Assembly: GCA_963658085.1 (NCBI GenBank)
Contig: CAVKOU010000012.1
Location: 1 to 56,935, forward strand
Direction: 5' to 3'
DNA length: 56,935 nucleotides
DNA from: CAKRJP01 sp963658085
GTDB taxonomy: Bacteria; Bacillota; Clostridia; Lachnospirales; Lachnospiraceae
The first letter of the stretch is position 1. The number at the start of each line of letters is the position of its first letter. This document shows positions 32,752 to 42,429 of the stretch, piece after piece. The notes beneath the pieces are model-generated. The model ran no database searches. It saw only the letters and a program-made list of their open reading frames with translations, and was not told where the DNA came from. Position numbers and translations under genes: made by a program.

Positions 32752-34359
32752 ATGAGGAGATTTTCTAAAGTAATGGGAGGGGTATTTTTAGGAATCCTCT
32801 TTTTGGGGATAATTGGCATTCCGGTTTTTGCAGCAGATTCTGTAGAGTATGTGCCGGATATGTATGCCACTATTTGGTCCTTAGTACCTCCGGTGGTTGC
32901 CATTGTTTTGGCACTGATCACAAAGGAAGTATATAGTGCCCTATTTATTGGAATTTTGATTGGAGGATTTTTCTGGTCCGGATTTCAACCGGAAAATGCT
33001 ATTTTGCATGTATTTCAGGATGGACTGGTAGGGGTATTGACAGATAGCTACAATATGGGAATTCTGATCTTCTTGGTGATTTTAGGAGTCATGGTTTGTA
33101 TGATGAATAAGGCGGGAGGTTCTGCGGCCTTTGGTCGTTGGGCGAAGGTTCATATTAAGACCAGAATGGGTGCACAGCTTGCTACCATTGCCCTTGGTGT
33201 TCTGATCTTCATTGATGATTATTTTAATTGCCTTACAGTAGGAAGCGTTATGCGTCCCGTGACAGATGGCCACAAGGTTTCAAGAGCCAAGCTTTCCTAC
33301 CTTATTGATGCCACAGCGGCACCGGTTTGTATTATCGCACCGATTTCTTCCTGGGCAGCAGCGGTTACAGGATTCGTAAAGGGAGAGGATGGATTTTCGA
33401 TTTTTGTTCGAGCCATCCCTTACAACTATTATGCGATCCTCACCATTGTCATGATGCTTACATTGGTAATCTTGAATTTTGATTACGGTCCAATGAAGGA
33501 GCATGAGAAAAATGCGATGGAGGGAGATTTGTTTACTACAGAAGACAGGCCTTATACCAATGCCCAGTCAGAATTAGTTTCAAACAAAGGAAGTGTCATC
33601 GATTTGATTTTTCCTATTTTAGCTTTGATCATTTGCTGTGTTCTTGGAATGCTCTATAGTGGTGGATTCTTTGACGGCACTGGTTTTGTGGAGGCTTTCT
33701 CCGGAAGTGACGCTTCTGTGGGGCTTATGTTAGGAAGCTTCTTTGCCCTGGTGATTACCATTGTATTTTATGCAGCAAGAAAGGTGCTTCGATTTACAGA
33801 TTCCATGGCATGCATCCCAGAGGGATTCAAGGCTATGGTACCGGCAATCCTGATTCTTTCTTTTGCCTGGACTTTAAAATCTATGACCGATAGCTTAGGA
33901 GCTGCACAGTATGTTGCGGGTGTTATGAACAATGCAGCAGGAAGTCTGATGCATCTTCTGCCGGCCATTATCTTTTTGGTAGGATGTTTTCTGGCCTTCG
34001 CAACCGGAACTTCCTGGGGGACTTTTGGAATTTTGATTCCTATCGTAGTGGCAGTATTCCAGGGAACCAACGAGACTATGATGATCATTTCCATTTCCGC
34101 ATGTATGGCAGGAGCTGTATGCGGAGACCATTGTTCCCCGATTTCCGATACGACTATCATGGCATCGGCAGGAGGTCAGTGTAACCATGTAAACCATGTG
34201 TCCACTCAGCTTCCTTATGCTATTACCGTAGCCATCGTATCTGCAATCACATACATGATTGCAGGGGTAGTACAAAACGCAGCTATATGCTTGGTGATTG
34301 GAATTTTATTACAGATTGGTGTATTATTAGCTATCCGAAAAATTACAAATAAGAACTAG
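32752..34359 (+). CDS. NhaC family Na+/H+ antiporter
   Basis: A 535-residue transporter with about 12 hydrophobic segments. It shows the NhaC-type core motifs GTSWGTFGILIPIV and GDHCSPISDTTIMAS, and an earlier GVMVCMMNKAGGSAAFGRW. The N-terminus (residues 1-28, ending PVFAADS) looks like a cleavable signal peptide ahead of the first membrane helix, unusual for this family. It may exchange Na+ or an organic anion for H+; relatives include malate-lactate antiporters. GGAAAGGA precedes the start. Confidence 0.88.
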   Translation: MRRFSKVMGGVFLGILFLGIIGIPVFAADSVEYVPDMYATIWSLVPPVVAIVLALITKEVYSALFIGILIGGFFWSGFQPENAILHVFQDGLVGVLTDSYNMGILIFLVILGVMVCMMNKAGGSAAFGRWAKVHIKTRMGAQLATIALGVLIFIDDYFNCLTVGSVMRPVTDGHKVSRAKLSYLIDATAAPVCIIAPISSWAAAVTGFVKGEDGFSIFVRAIPYNYYAILTIVMMLTLVILNFDYGPMKEHEKNAMEGDLFTTEDRPYTNAQSELVSNKGSVIDLIFPILALIICCVLGMLYSGGFFDGTGFVEAFSGSDASVGLMLGSFFALVITIVFYAARKVLRFTDSMACIPEGFKAMVPAILILSFAWTLKSMTDSLGAAQYVAGVMNNAAGSLMHLLPAIIFLVGCFLAFATGTSWGTFGILIPIVVAVFQGTNETMMIISISACMAGAVCGDHCSPISDTTIMASAGGQCNHVNHVSTQLPYAITVAIVSAITYMIAGVVQNAAICLVIGILLQIGVLLAIRKITNKN

Positions 34360-34408
34360 ATGTTTATAGGAATTTATAGAAATTTATAGAAATATAAAGG
34401 AGATTTAC

Positions 34409-37330
34409 ATGAATATAAAAAATGTTCCGGCATATGAACTGATAAAAGAAGAAGACCTGCAGGGCGTACATTTAAAAGGTTATCTTCTCAGACACAAAAA
34501 AAGTGGAGCCAGAGTCCTTCTTATGGAGAATGATGACGATAATAAAGTATTTAATATCGGTTTTCGTACACCTCCTTCTAACAGTACCGGTGTGCCTCAT
34601 ATCTTAGAGCACAGCGTTCTGTGCGGATCCAAAAACTTTCCGGCAAAGGATCCTTTTGTGGAGCTTGTGAAGGGCTCTCTCAATACCTTTTTAAATGCTA
34701 TGACCTATCCGGATAAGACAGTTTATCCGGTGGCCAGCTGCAACGATAAGGATTTTCAGAACCTGATGCATGTATATATGGATGCGGTATTTTATCCCAA
34801 TATCTATGAGCACGAGGAGATCTTTCGTCAGGAAGGCTGGAGCTATAAGTTGGATTCTAAGGATGACAAACTGATTTTAAGTGGCGTGGTTTATAACGAG
34901 ATGAAGGGTGCCTTCTCTTCCCCGGAGGGAGTGTTAGACCGGGTGGTTTTAAATACCCTGTATCCGGATACCTCTTATGCAAATGAGTCCGGTGGAGATC
35001 CGGAGGTGATCCCGGAGCTTACCTATCAGGAATTTTTGGATTTCCATAGCAAATATTATCACCCATCCAATAGCTATATTTATCTCTATGGAAATATGGA
35101 CATGGAAGAAAAGCTTAACTGGATGGATCAGGAATACTTAAGTCATTTTGATAAGATTACGGTAGATTCTGAGATTAAGCTTCAGGCTCCTTTTGATGCC
35201 ATGAAGGAAGTGAGCATTCCTTATTCCATTTCCAGTGAGGAGGATGAAGAAAATCAGACCTATCTTTCTTACAATAAGAGTGTGGGCACAAGCCTAGACA
35301 GAGAACTGTACCTTGCCTTCCAGGTCTTGGATTATGCTCTGCTTTCTGCTCCGGGAGCTCCGTTAAAGAAGGCTCTCACAGATGCTGGCATCGGTGATGA
35401 TATTTTAGGGTCTTATGATAATGGTATTTATCAACCTATCTTTTCTGTGATAGCGAAGAATGCCAATGCAGATCAGAAGGGTGAATTTGTCAAGATTATC
35501 GAGGATGTTTTATCGGATATCGTAAAGAAGGGTGTGGACAAAAAAGCGATTCAGGCAGGAATTAATTATTTAGAATTCCGCTACAGAGAGGCAGATTTTG
35601 GGAATTATCCAAAGGGTCTTATGTATGGACTTCAGATTATGGACAGCTGGCTCTATGACGAGGAACAGCCATTTATTCACTTGGAGGCACTGGATACCTT
35701 TGAATTCTTGAAAAATATGGTAAACACCCCATACTATGAGAATCTTATTAAGAAATATATTTTAGAAAATACCCATGGTGCCATTGTTCTTGTGGAGCCG
35801 GAAAAGGGAAGAACCGCAAGAATGGATGCGGAGCTGGACGAAAAGCTTCAGGCTTACAAGGCTTCCTTAAGCGAGGAGCAGGTGGAAGAGCTGGTTCAAA
35901 GGACTAAGGCCTTAGAAGAGTATCAGACTGCACCGGAAGATCCGGAAGCCCTGGAGAAAATTCCGGTATTAAAAAGAGAAGATATTTCCAGGGACATCGC
36001 ACCAATCCAGAACCGGGAAATTTCTGTATCCGGCATTCCGGTATTGCTTCACGAGGTGGAGACCAACGGCATCGGTTATGTTACTTTATTATTTGATTTT
36101 TCAAAGGTGGGAGAGGACCTTCTTCCTTATGTGGGAATCTTGCAGTCCGTTCTTGGAATTATCGATACGGAGCATTACGAGTACGGAGAACTCTTTAACG
36201 AGATCAATCTAAAGACCGGTGGAATCGGAACTTCTCTGGAGCTTTACAATGACGTTTCCGATGTGAGAAATAAAGCCTTTAAGACAACCTTTGAGGTAAA
36301 GGCGAAGGCATTGTTCTCCCAGCTTCCTACCGCCTTTCAGATGATGGGAGAGATTTTGACAGCATCAAAACTGCAGGACGAGAAACGTCTCTTAGAGATT
36401 CTTATGATGTTAAAGTCCAGACTCCTTATGAAATTTACCAGCGCAGGCCACAGCACAGCAGCCCTTAGAGCTATGTCCTATGCTTCCCCATCGGCCAGAT
36501 TAAAGGATATGACAGGGGGCATCGAGTTCTACGAACTGATCAAAGATCTGACAGAGAATTTTGACCAGAAAAAAGAAGATTTAATCGAAAAATTACAGAG
36601 CCTTACAAAAATGCTATTCAGAGCAGAAAATTTAATGATCAGCTACACCGCTCCTACAGAGGCATCTGAGAAACTAGGAGAATATGTGGAAATTCTAAAA
36701 AAAGCTCTTTACAAGGAGCAGCCGGAAGAAAAGCCGTTGCATCTGATTTGCCGGAAGAAAAATGAAGGCTTCAAAACAGCTTCCAAGGTACAGTATGTGG
36801 CAAGGGTCGGAAACTTTATCGACAACGGAGCCCAGTACCATGGTGCTTTAAATATTTTAAAAGTAATCCTAAGCTATGATTACTTGTGGCAGAATGTCCG
36901 GGTAAAGGGAGGAGCCTACGGCTGCATGAGCAACTTTAGCCGCACAGGAGAAGGCTACTTTGTTTCCTACAGAGATCCGAATCTGAAACAGACCATGGAG
37001 ATTTACGAGGGAGTGGTAGAATATTTAAAGAATTTCGATGTCAGCGACAGAGATATGACCAAATATATTATCGGAACCATCAGTAATATCGATCAGCCGA
37101 TGACACCGTCTACAAAGGGAGACCGCTCTTTAAGTCTCTACATGAGTCGTGTCACCGAGGAGATGATAAAGACGGAGAGGGAGCAGATATTAAATGCAAC
37201 GAAGGAGGATATCCGGGCGTTGTCGAAAGTAGCAGAGGCTATGCTTCAGGCAAGACAGATCTGTGTCATTGGTGGAGAAGATAAGATCGAAGAAAATGCA
37301 GACATGTTTATGAATGTGACCAAGTTCTAG
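34409..37330 (+). CDS. M16C family zinc metallopeptidase (presequence-protease type)
   Basis: A 973-residue cytoplasmic peptidase, the full family length, with two paired M16 halves joined by a linker. The inverted zinc motif is HILEH (His64-Glu67-His68), and the downstream metal glutamate is in the ENESGGDPEVI-like segment near YANESGGDPE. The middle contains the M16C-associated domain (FDQKKEDLIEK). It degrades peptides, as falcilysin and PreP do. No signal peptide is present. It shares a direction and a 13-base gap with era, so the two may be co-transcribed. Confidence 0.92.
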   Translation: MNIKNVPAYELIKEEDLQGVHLKGYLLRHKKSGARVLLMENDDDNKVFNIGFRTPPSNSTGVPHILEHSVLCGSKNFPAKDPFVELVKGSLNTFLNAMTYPDKTVYPVASCNDKDFQNLMHVYMDAVFYPNIYEHEEIFRQEGWSYKLDSKDDKLILSGVVYNEMKGAFSSPEGVLDRVVLNTLYPDTSYANESGGDPEVIPELTYQEFLDFHSKYYHPSNSYIYLYGNMDMEEKLNWMDQEYLSHFDKITVDSEIKLQAPFDAMKEVSIPYSISSEEDEENQTYLSYNKSVGTSLDRELYLAFQVLDYALLSAPGAPLKKALTDAGIGDDILGSYDNGIYQPIFSVIAKNANADQKGEFVKIIEDVLSDIVKKGVDKKAIQAGINYLEFRYREADFGNYPKGLMYGLQIMDSWLYDEEQPFIHLEALDTFEFLKNMVNTPYYENLIKKYILENTHGAIVLVEPEKGRTARMDAELDEKLQAYKASLSEEQVEELVQRTKALEEYQTAPEDPEALEKIPVLKREDISRDIAPIQNREISVSGIPVLLHEVETNGIGYVTLLFDFSKVGEDLLPYVGILQSVLGIIDTEHYEYGELFNEINLKTGGIGTSLELYNDVSDVRNKAFKTTFEVKAKALFSQLPTAFQMMGEILTASKLQDEKRLLEILMMLKSRLLMKFTSAGHSTAALRAMSYASPSARLKDMTGGIEFYELIKDLTENFDQKKEDLIEKLQSLTKMLFRAENLMISYTAPTEASEKLGEYVEILKKALYKEQPEEKPLHLICRKKNEGFKTASKVQYVARVGNFIDNGAQYHGALNILKVILSYDYLWQNVRVKGGAYGCMSNFSRTGEGYFVSYRDPNLKQTMEIYEGVVEYLKNFDVSDRDMTKYIIGTISNIDQPMTPSTKGDRSLSLYMSRVTEEMIKTEREQILNATKEDIRALSKVAEAMLQARQICVIGGEDKIEENADMFMNVTKF

Positions 37331-37343
37331 AAAAGGAGAAACC

Positions 37344-38246
37344 ATGAGAGAGGATTTTAAATCCGGATTTGTAACCCTGGTAGGAAGACCAAACGTAGGA
37401 AAATCTACCTTGATGAATTACTTAATTGGACAGAAGATTGCGATTACATCTAACAAGCCTCAGACTACCAGAAACCGCATCCAGACGGTTCTTACCACAG
37501 AGGAGGGACAGATTGTCTTTGTAGATACCCCGGGAATCCACAAGGCAAAAAATAAGCTGGGTCAGTATATGGTAAATGTGGCAGAGCGCACCTTAAACGA
37601 GGTGGATGTGGTGCTTTGGTTAGTGGAGCCAACTACCTTTATCGGAGCGGGCGAGCAGCATATTGCAAAGCAGCTGGGTCGTGTAAAGACTCCGGTGATT
37701 TTAGTCATTAATAAGACCGACAGCGTTCCTACAGAGAAGGTTTTGGAATCTATCAATGCCTATAAAGATATTTATGACTTTGCAGAAATCGTTCCTGTGT
37801 CGGCCAGAAGTGGAGCAAACACAGAGGAACTTCTGAAAACCGTAATGAAATATTTACCTTACGGTCCTCAGTTTTACGATGAGGATACTATCACAGACCA
37901 GCCGGAACGTCAGATTGTAGCAGAGATCATTCGGGAGAAGGCACTTCACAGTCTCAATGAGGAGATTCCTCACGGTATCGCAGTGGCCATCGATCAGATG
38001 AAAAAAAAGGGAAAGGTAACCCACATCGATGCTACGATCATATGTGAGAGGGACAGTCACAAGGGAATCATTATCGGAAAACAGGGCAACATGCTGAAGA
38101 AAATCGGCAGCACTGCCAGATACGAGATCGAGCAATTATTGGGAAATCAGGTAAATCTAAAGCTTTGGGTAAAAGTAAAAAAAGACTGGCGTGACAGCGA
38201 GTATCTTATGAAAAACTTTGGATATCGGGAAGATGATGAATTTTAA
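37344..38246 (+). CDS. era: GTPase Era
   Basis: A 300-residue GTPase that helps assemble the 30S subunit and binds the end of 16S rRNA. G1 is GRPNVGKST (14-22), G3 DTPGIH, G4 NKTD, and the C-terminal KH domain includes ERDSHKGIIIGKQGNMLKKIG. GAAAAGGAG precedes the start. It is followed by recO, the usual neighbour in Bacillota. Confidence 0.97.
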   Translation: MREDFKSGFVTLVGRPNVGKSTLMNYLIGQKIAITSNKPQTTRNRIQTVLTTEEGQIVFVDTPGIHKAKNKLGQYMVNVAERTLNEVDVVLWLVEPTTFIGAGEQHIAKQLGRVKTPVILVINKTDSVPTEKVLESINAYKDIYDFAEIVPVSARSGANTEELLKTVMKYLPYGPQFYDEDTITDQPERQIVAEIIREKALHSLNEEIPHGIAVAIDQMKKKGKVTHIDATIICERDSHKGIIIGKQGNMLKKIGSTARYEIEQLLGNQVNLKLWVKVKKDWRDSEYLMKNFGYREDDEF

Positions 38247-38339
38247 ATAATTCTGAAGAATTTAAAATAATCCAAAGTAATTTTGAGAATGGGGTTCTGA
38301 ATAGTTGCACGAATTTTTCAGAATGACAGGTGAAAAAAG

Positions 38340-39086
38340 GTGAGGAATCAAATCAGTGTCACCGGCATGGTGCTTCAGGCAGCACCGGCGGGAGAGTACG
38401 ATAGACGAGTGGTGATTCTCACGAAGGAGCGGGGGAAAATCTCGGCTTTCGCAAGGGGAGCCAGAAGACAAAACAGTGCCCTTATGGGAGTTACCAGTCC
38501 ATTTTCATTTGGAACATTTGTATTGTATGAGGGGCGGACATCATATACCTTGATGTCGGCCTCTATTTCCAATTATTTTGCAGAGCTTCGCACCGATGTG
38601 GAAGGAGCGTATTATGGTTTTTATTTCATGGATCTTGCAGGCTACTATGCCAGGGAGGCCTGTGATGAGAGCCAGATGCTAAAGCTTCTATATCAGACTC
38701 TAAGAGCTCTTGGAAATAAGCATATTCCAAACCGGTTGGTTCGAAGGATCTATGAGCTTCGCACCATTACTATTAACGGGGAAGGCCCCCAGGTATTTGA
38801 GTGCGTTTCCTGTGGGGTGAAGGAACAATCCATGGTCTTTAGTGTAAAGCGCGGAGGCCTTCTTTGTGAGAAGTGTCAGGGGAAGGTTTCCGATGGAAAA
38901 GTCCTTCTTTCCTCCACCCTTTATACCCTTCAGTATGTAGTCAGTGCCCAGATAGAGAAATTATATAATTTCATTGTGAAGGAAGAAGTGTTACAGGAAT
39001 TGGAAGAAATCATGGATCAATATCTAGAGGAATATTTGCATAAGACCTTTAAAACCCTGGAAATCCTTCAGACAATTACGGATTAA
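38340..39086 (+). CDS. recO: DNA repair protein RecO
   Basis: A 248-residue mediator of RecA loading in the RecFOR pathway. The N-terminal OB fold (ISVTGMVLQAAPAGEYDRRVVILTKERG) is followed by helices and a zinc site with CVSCG and CEKC. The start is GTG at 38340, eight bases after AGGTG; an alternative ATG at 38367 would remove part of the first strand. The interval before it contains a TTCTGAATAGTTGC motif like the ends of the elements at 21969 and 54025. Confidence 0.93.
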   Translation: MRNQISVTGMVLQAAPAGEYDRRVVILTKERGKISAFARGARRQNSALMGVTSPFSFGTFVLYEGRTSYTLMSASISNYFAELRTDVEGAYYGFYFMDLAGYYAREACDESQMLKLLYQTLRALGNKHIPNRLVRRIYELRTITINGEGPQVFECVSCGVKEQSMVFSVKRGGLLCEKCQGKVSDGKVLLSSTLYTLQYVVSAQIEKLYNFIVKEEVLQELEEIMDQYLEEYLHKTFKTLEILQTITD

Positions 39087-39172
39087 GACTTGCAAAGAAA
39101 GAAGGCCTTTTGTATAATTATTCTCAGTTTTGGTTATACCATAAAGCAAAGCGAGGAAAGGAAGGACATAAG

Positions 39173-40573
39173 ATGGTAGAGAAGACGATGGACAAGATCG
39201 TAGCCCTGGCAAAATCCAGAGGATTTGTATATCCGGGTTCAGAGATATATGGAGGATTAGCAAACACTTGGGATTATGGAAATTTAGGTGTTGAGCTTAA
39301 GAACAACGTTAAGAAAGCTTGGTGGCAGAAGTTCGTACAGGAGTCTCCCTACAACGTAGGAGTTGACTGTGCGATTCTTATGAATCCCCAGACATGGATC
39401 GCCAGCGGTCATTTGGGAGGATTCAGTGATCCTCTTATGGATTGTAAGGAATGTCACGAGAGATTCCGTGCAGACAAGATCATCGAGGACTACTGTGCAG
39501 AGCATGGCATGACGATTGAAGGTAGTGTAGATGCTTGGGATCACGAGAAGATGGAAGGATTCATTGAGGAGAACAATGTTCCTTGTCCTACCTGTGGTAA
39601 GCATAATTTCACAGATATCCGTGAGTTCAATCTGATGTTCAAGACCTTCCAGGGTGTTACAGAGGATGCAAAGAATACGGTATATTTAAGACCTGAAACC
39701 GCTCAGGGAATCTTTGTTAACTTTAAGAATGTTCAGCGTACTTCCAGAAAGAAGATCCCATTTGGAATCGCCCAGATCGGTAAATCTTTCAGAAATGAGA
39801 TCACACCTGGTAACTTTACCTTCCGTACCAGAGAGTTTGAGCAGATGGAATTAGAGTTCTTCTGCGAGCCGGATACAGATTTAGAGTGGTTTGATTACTG
39901 GAAATCTTTCTGCTTAAATTGGCTTAGTACTTTAGGACTTAAGGAAGACGAAGTCCGTTACAGAGATCACGACAAGGAAGAGCTTTCTTTCTATAGTAAG
40001 GCAACTACCGACGTAGAGTTCTTATTCCCATTCGGATGGGGTGAGCTTTGGGGTATCGCAGATCGTACCAACTATGACTTGTCTCGTCATATGGAAGTTT
40101 CCAAGCAGGATCTTACTTACTTTGATGATGAGAAGAAGGAAAAATACATCCCATATGTAATCGAGCCATCTCTCGGTGCAGACCGTATGGTATTAGCCTT
40201 CCTTTGCAGTGCTTACGATGAGGAGAATATCGGAACCGAGGAGAAACCGGATATGAGAACTGTCCTTCATTTCCATCCGGCTCTCGCACCGGTGAAGATC
40301 GGGGTTCTTCCGCTTTCTAAGAAGTTAAATGAGGGAGCAGAGAAAGTATTTGCAAGCTTGAGCAAGAAATATAATTGTGAATATGATGATCGTGGAAATA
40401 TTGGAAAACGTTATCGTCGTCAGGACGAAATCGGAACTCCGTTCTGCGTAACTTATGATTTTGATTCCGAGGAAGATGGAGCAGTTACTGTACGTGACAG
40501 AGATACCATGGAGCAGGAGAGAATCAAGATTGATGAATTAGATGCTTATTTCGCTAAGAAATTCGAGTGGTAG
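39173..40573 (+). CDS. glyS: Glycyl-tRNA synthetase, dimeric (eukaryote-like) type
   Basis: A 466-residue class II synthetase that charges tRNA-Gly. It is the single-chain alpha2 form, not the alpha2-beta2 form of enteric bacteria. Visible are VYPGSEIYGG, zinc-like pairs CKECHERF and CPTCGKHNF, motif 2 FRNEITPGNFTFRTREFEQME, motif 3 with SLGADRMVLAFL, and the C-terminal anticodon-binding domain (APVKIGVLPLSK). ATG 39173 follows GGAAAGGAAGG; the in-frame ATG at 39110 lacks a site. I see no glycine T-box in the short leader. Confidence 0.95.
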   Translation: MVEKTMDKIVALAKSRGFVYPGSEIYGGLANTWDYGNLGVELKNNVKKAWWQKFVQESPYNVGVDCAILMNPQTWIASGHLGGFSDPLMDCKECHERFRADKIIEDYCAEHGMTIEGSVDAWDHEKMEGFIEENNVPCPTCGKHNFTDIREFNLMFKTFQGVTEDAKNTVYLRPETAQGIFVNFKNVQRTSRKKIPFGIAQIGKSFRNEITPGNFTFRTREFEQMELEFFCEPDTDLEWFDYWKSFCLNWLSTLGLKEDEVRYRDHDKEELSFYSKATTDVEFLFPFGWGELWGIADRTNYDLSRHMEVSKQDLTYFDDEKKEKYIPYVIEPSLGADRMVLAFLCSAYDEENIGTEEKPDMRTVLHFHPALAPVKIGVLPLSKKLNEGAEKVFASLSKKYNCEYDDRGNIGKRYRRQDEIGTPFCVTYDFDSEEDGAVTVRDRDTMEQERIKIDELDAYFAKKFEW

Positions 40574-40585
40574 GAAAGAAAAGGG

Positions 40586-40612
40586 GCGCAGCATGGCAGA
40601 TGCTGCGCTCTT
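40586..40612 (+). terminator. Hairpin after glyS
   Basis: GCGCAGCAT (40586-40594) pairs with ATGCTGCGC (40600-40608), followed by TCTTATCTTTATT. Confidence 0.65.
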
Positions 40613-40716
40613 ATCTTTATTAGAGACCGTTAAATTATATATAGATAACTCTGATATATATGCATAGAAATCTAAATAGCAGATTTATAGAAGATTTAAT
40701 TAGGAGGGAACTTCGA

Positions 40717-42111
40717 ATGGAAAGAAAAAATGTATGGACAACCTATGATGAAGAAAAATTACAGGAACTTGAGAAAATTAATGCGGACTACAGAGCATGC
40801 TTAGATGCAGGAAAAACCGAGAGAGAATGCGTAGAGCTTGCAGTGGCAAGAGCCCAGGCAGCAGGCTATAAGGATATCAATAAGATGATCGAGTCCGGGG
40901 AGAACTTAAAGGCAGGAGATAAGGTTTATGCCGTATGCATGGGAAAGACCATTGCCATGTTCAACATTGGAACCGAGCCTTTAGAGAAGGGTATGAATAT
41001 TTTGGGAGCCCACATTGACTCTCCAAGAATTGATATTAAGCAGAATCCATTGTACGAAACCGATGAGTTTGCTTACTTAGATACCCATTATTATGGAGGA
41101 ATTAAGAAATACCAGTGGGTAACCATTCCTTTGGCTATTCATGGTGTTATCGTGAAAAAAGACGGCACTACAGCAGTTGTAAATATCGGAGAAGAGGAAG
41201 ACGATCCGGTATTTGTAATCTCTGATCTTCTGATCCATTTAGCAGGCGCTCAGATGGAGAAAAAAGCCAGTGCCGTGGTCGAGGGAGAAAAATTAGACAT
41301 TCTGATCGGAAGTCGCCCACTTGCACAAAACGAAGAGTTAAAGAAGGAAGAAAAGCAGGCAGTAAAGGCCAACATCCTTCAGATCTTAAAAGAGTATTAT
41401 GATGTGGAGGAAGAAGATTTTATCTCTGCAGAGCTAGAGGTAGTGCCTGCAGGAAGAGCAAGAGAGTGCGGCTTTGACAGAAGCATGATTCTAGCCTATG
41501 GACAGGATGACAGAGTATGTGCATTTACCTCCCTCTTTGCTATGCTGGATGTGGAAAACCCGAAAAAAACCTCTTGCTGTATTTTGGTAGATAAAGAAGA
41601 GATCGGAAGTGTCGGCGCCACTGGAATGCAATCCCGATTCTTTGAAAATACAGTGGCAGAGCTTATTGCCCTTGAGGGTGGAGAGTCCAATTTAAAGACC
41701 CGAAGAGCTCTGGCAAATTCCCTGATGCTCTCCTCCGATGTAAGTGCAGCCTATGATCCAATGTTTGCAGAAAGCTTCGAGAAGAGAAGTTCTGCTTTCT
41801 TTGGAAAAGGATTGGTATTTAACAAATTTACAGGAGCAAGAGGAAAAAGTGGATCTAACGATGCCAATGCAGAATATTTGGCAGAACTTCGCGGACGAAT
41901 GGATGCGGAAGATGTAGGCTATCAGTTTGCAGAGCTTGGAAAAGTAGACGTAGGTGGCGGTGGAACCATCGCCTATATTATGGCAAACTATGGTATGAAG
42001 GTTATCGACAGTGGTGTGGCAGTTCTTAGTATGCACGCCCCTTGGGAAGTAACCAGCAAGGCAGATGTATATGAAGCATACCGTGGATACAAAGCATTCT
42101 TGAAATTCTAG
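40717..42111 (+). CDS. M18 family aminopeptidase
   Basis: A 464-residue zinc aminopeptidase, of the aspartyl/leucyl aminopeptidase I type. Metal and catalytic residues are seen in GAHIDSPRIDIK, DKEEIGSVGATG (catalytic glutamate pair), LSSDVSAAYDP and the final SMHAPWEVTSK. No signal peptide, so it acts on peptides in the cytoplasm. ATG 40717 follows AGGAGGG; the in-frame ATG at 40660 is not preceded by a ribosome site. Confidence 0.92.
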   Translation: MERKNVWTTYDEEKLQELEKINADYRACLDAGKTERECVELAVARAQAAGYKDINKMIESGENLKAGDKVYAVCMGKTIAMFNIGTEPLEKGMNILGAHIDSPRIDIKQNPLYETDEFAYLDTHYYGGIKKYQWVTIPLAIHGVIVKKDGTTAVVNIGEEEDDPVFVISDLLIHLAGAQMEKKASAVVEGEKLDILIGSRPLAQNEELKKEEKQAVKANILQILKEYYDVEEEDFISAELEVVPAGRARECGFDRSMILAYGQDDRVCAFTSLFAMLDVENPKKTSCCILVDKEEIGSVGATGMQSRFFENTVAELIALEGGESNLKTRRALANSLMLSSDVSAAYDPMFAESFEKRSSAFFGKGLVFNKFTGARGKSGSNDANAEYLAELRGRMDAEDVGYQFAELGKVDVGGGGTIAYIMANYGMKVIDSGVAVLSMHAPWEVTSKADVYEAYRGYKAFLKF

Positions 42112-42147
42112 AAGTAAAATTCAAAATCATAAATTTTAGCTTTATAG

Positions 42148-42195
42148 AGACCTTTCTTTCCTGTGAGAGATTCATAGGGGAGAAAGGCCTTTTTG
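42148..42195 (+). terminator. Terminator after the M18 gene
   Basis: GACCTTTCT-TTCC pairs with GGGGAGAAAGGCC across a 15-base loop and ends in TTTTT. The rest of the 318-base gap holds AT-rich sequence, the ppdK promoter and a small GTAAC/GTTAC hairpin near 42371-42388. Confidence 0.7.
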
Positions 42196-42322
42196 GTGTA
42201 TTTTCTTTGAGTAATTTTTTTTGATTTTTTCGTGGTTTTTAGTAATTTAGTGAAATTAGCGAAAACTTAACAGAGCTGAGTGGAAAACTAGTTTAAAATG
42301 ACGGTATATTCTTTTGGTTTCC

Positions 42323-42351
42323 TTGACTATTTGATGAAAAACTTGTAAACT
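42323..42351 (+). promoter_or_regulatory. Candidate ppdK promoter
   Basis: TTGACT (42323-42328), 17 bases, TAAACT (42346-42351). Confidence 0.5.
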
Positions 42352-42429
42352 AACTATGTTATTTAGTGAAATGTAACGGAAGGGGTTACTACAGGTGCAC
42401 TAAAATTTAGATTTAGGAGGTCATTACAC

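Noticed and set aside
39087..39172. Glycine T-box before glyS
   Set aside because: The leader is only 86 bases and lacks the T-box sequence; only a TATAAT-like box is seen.
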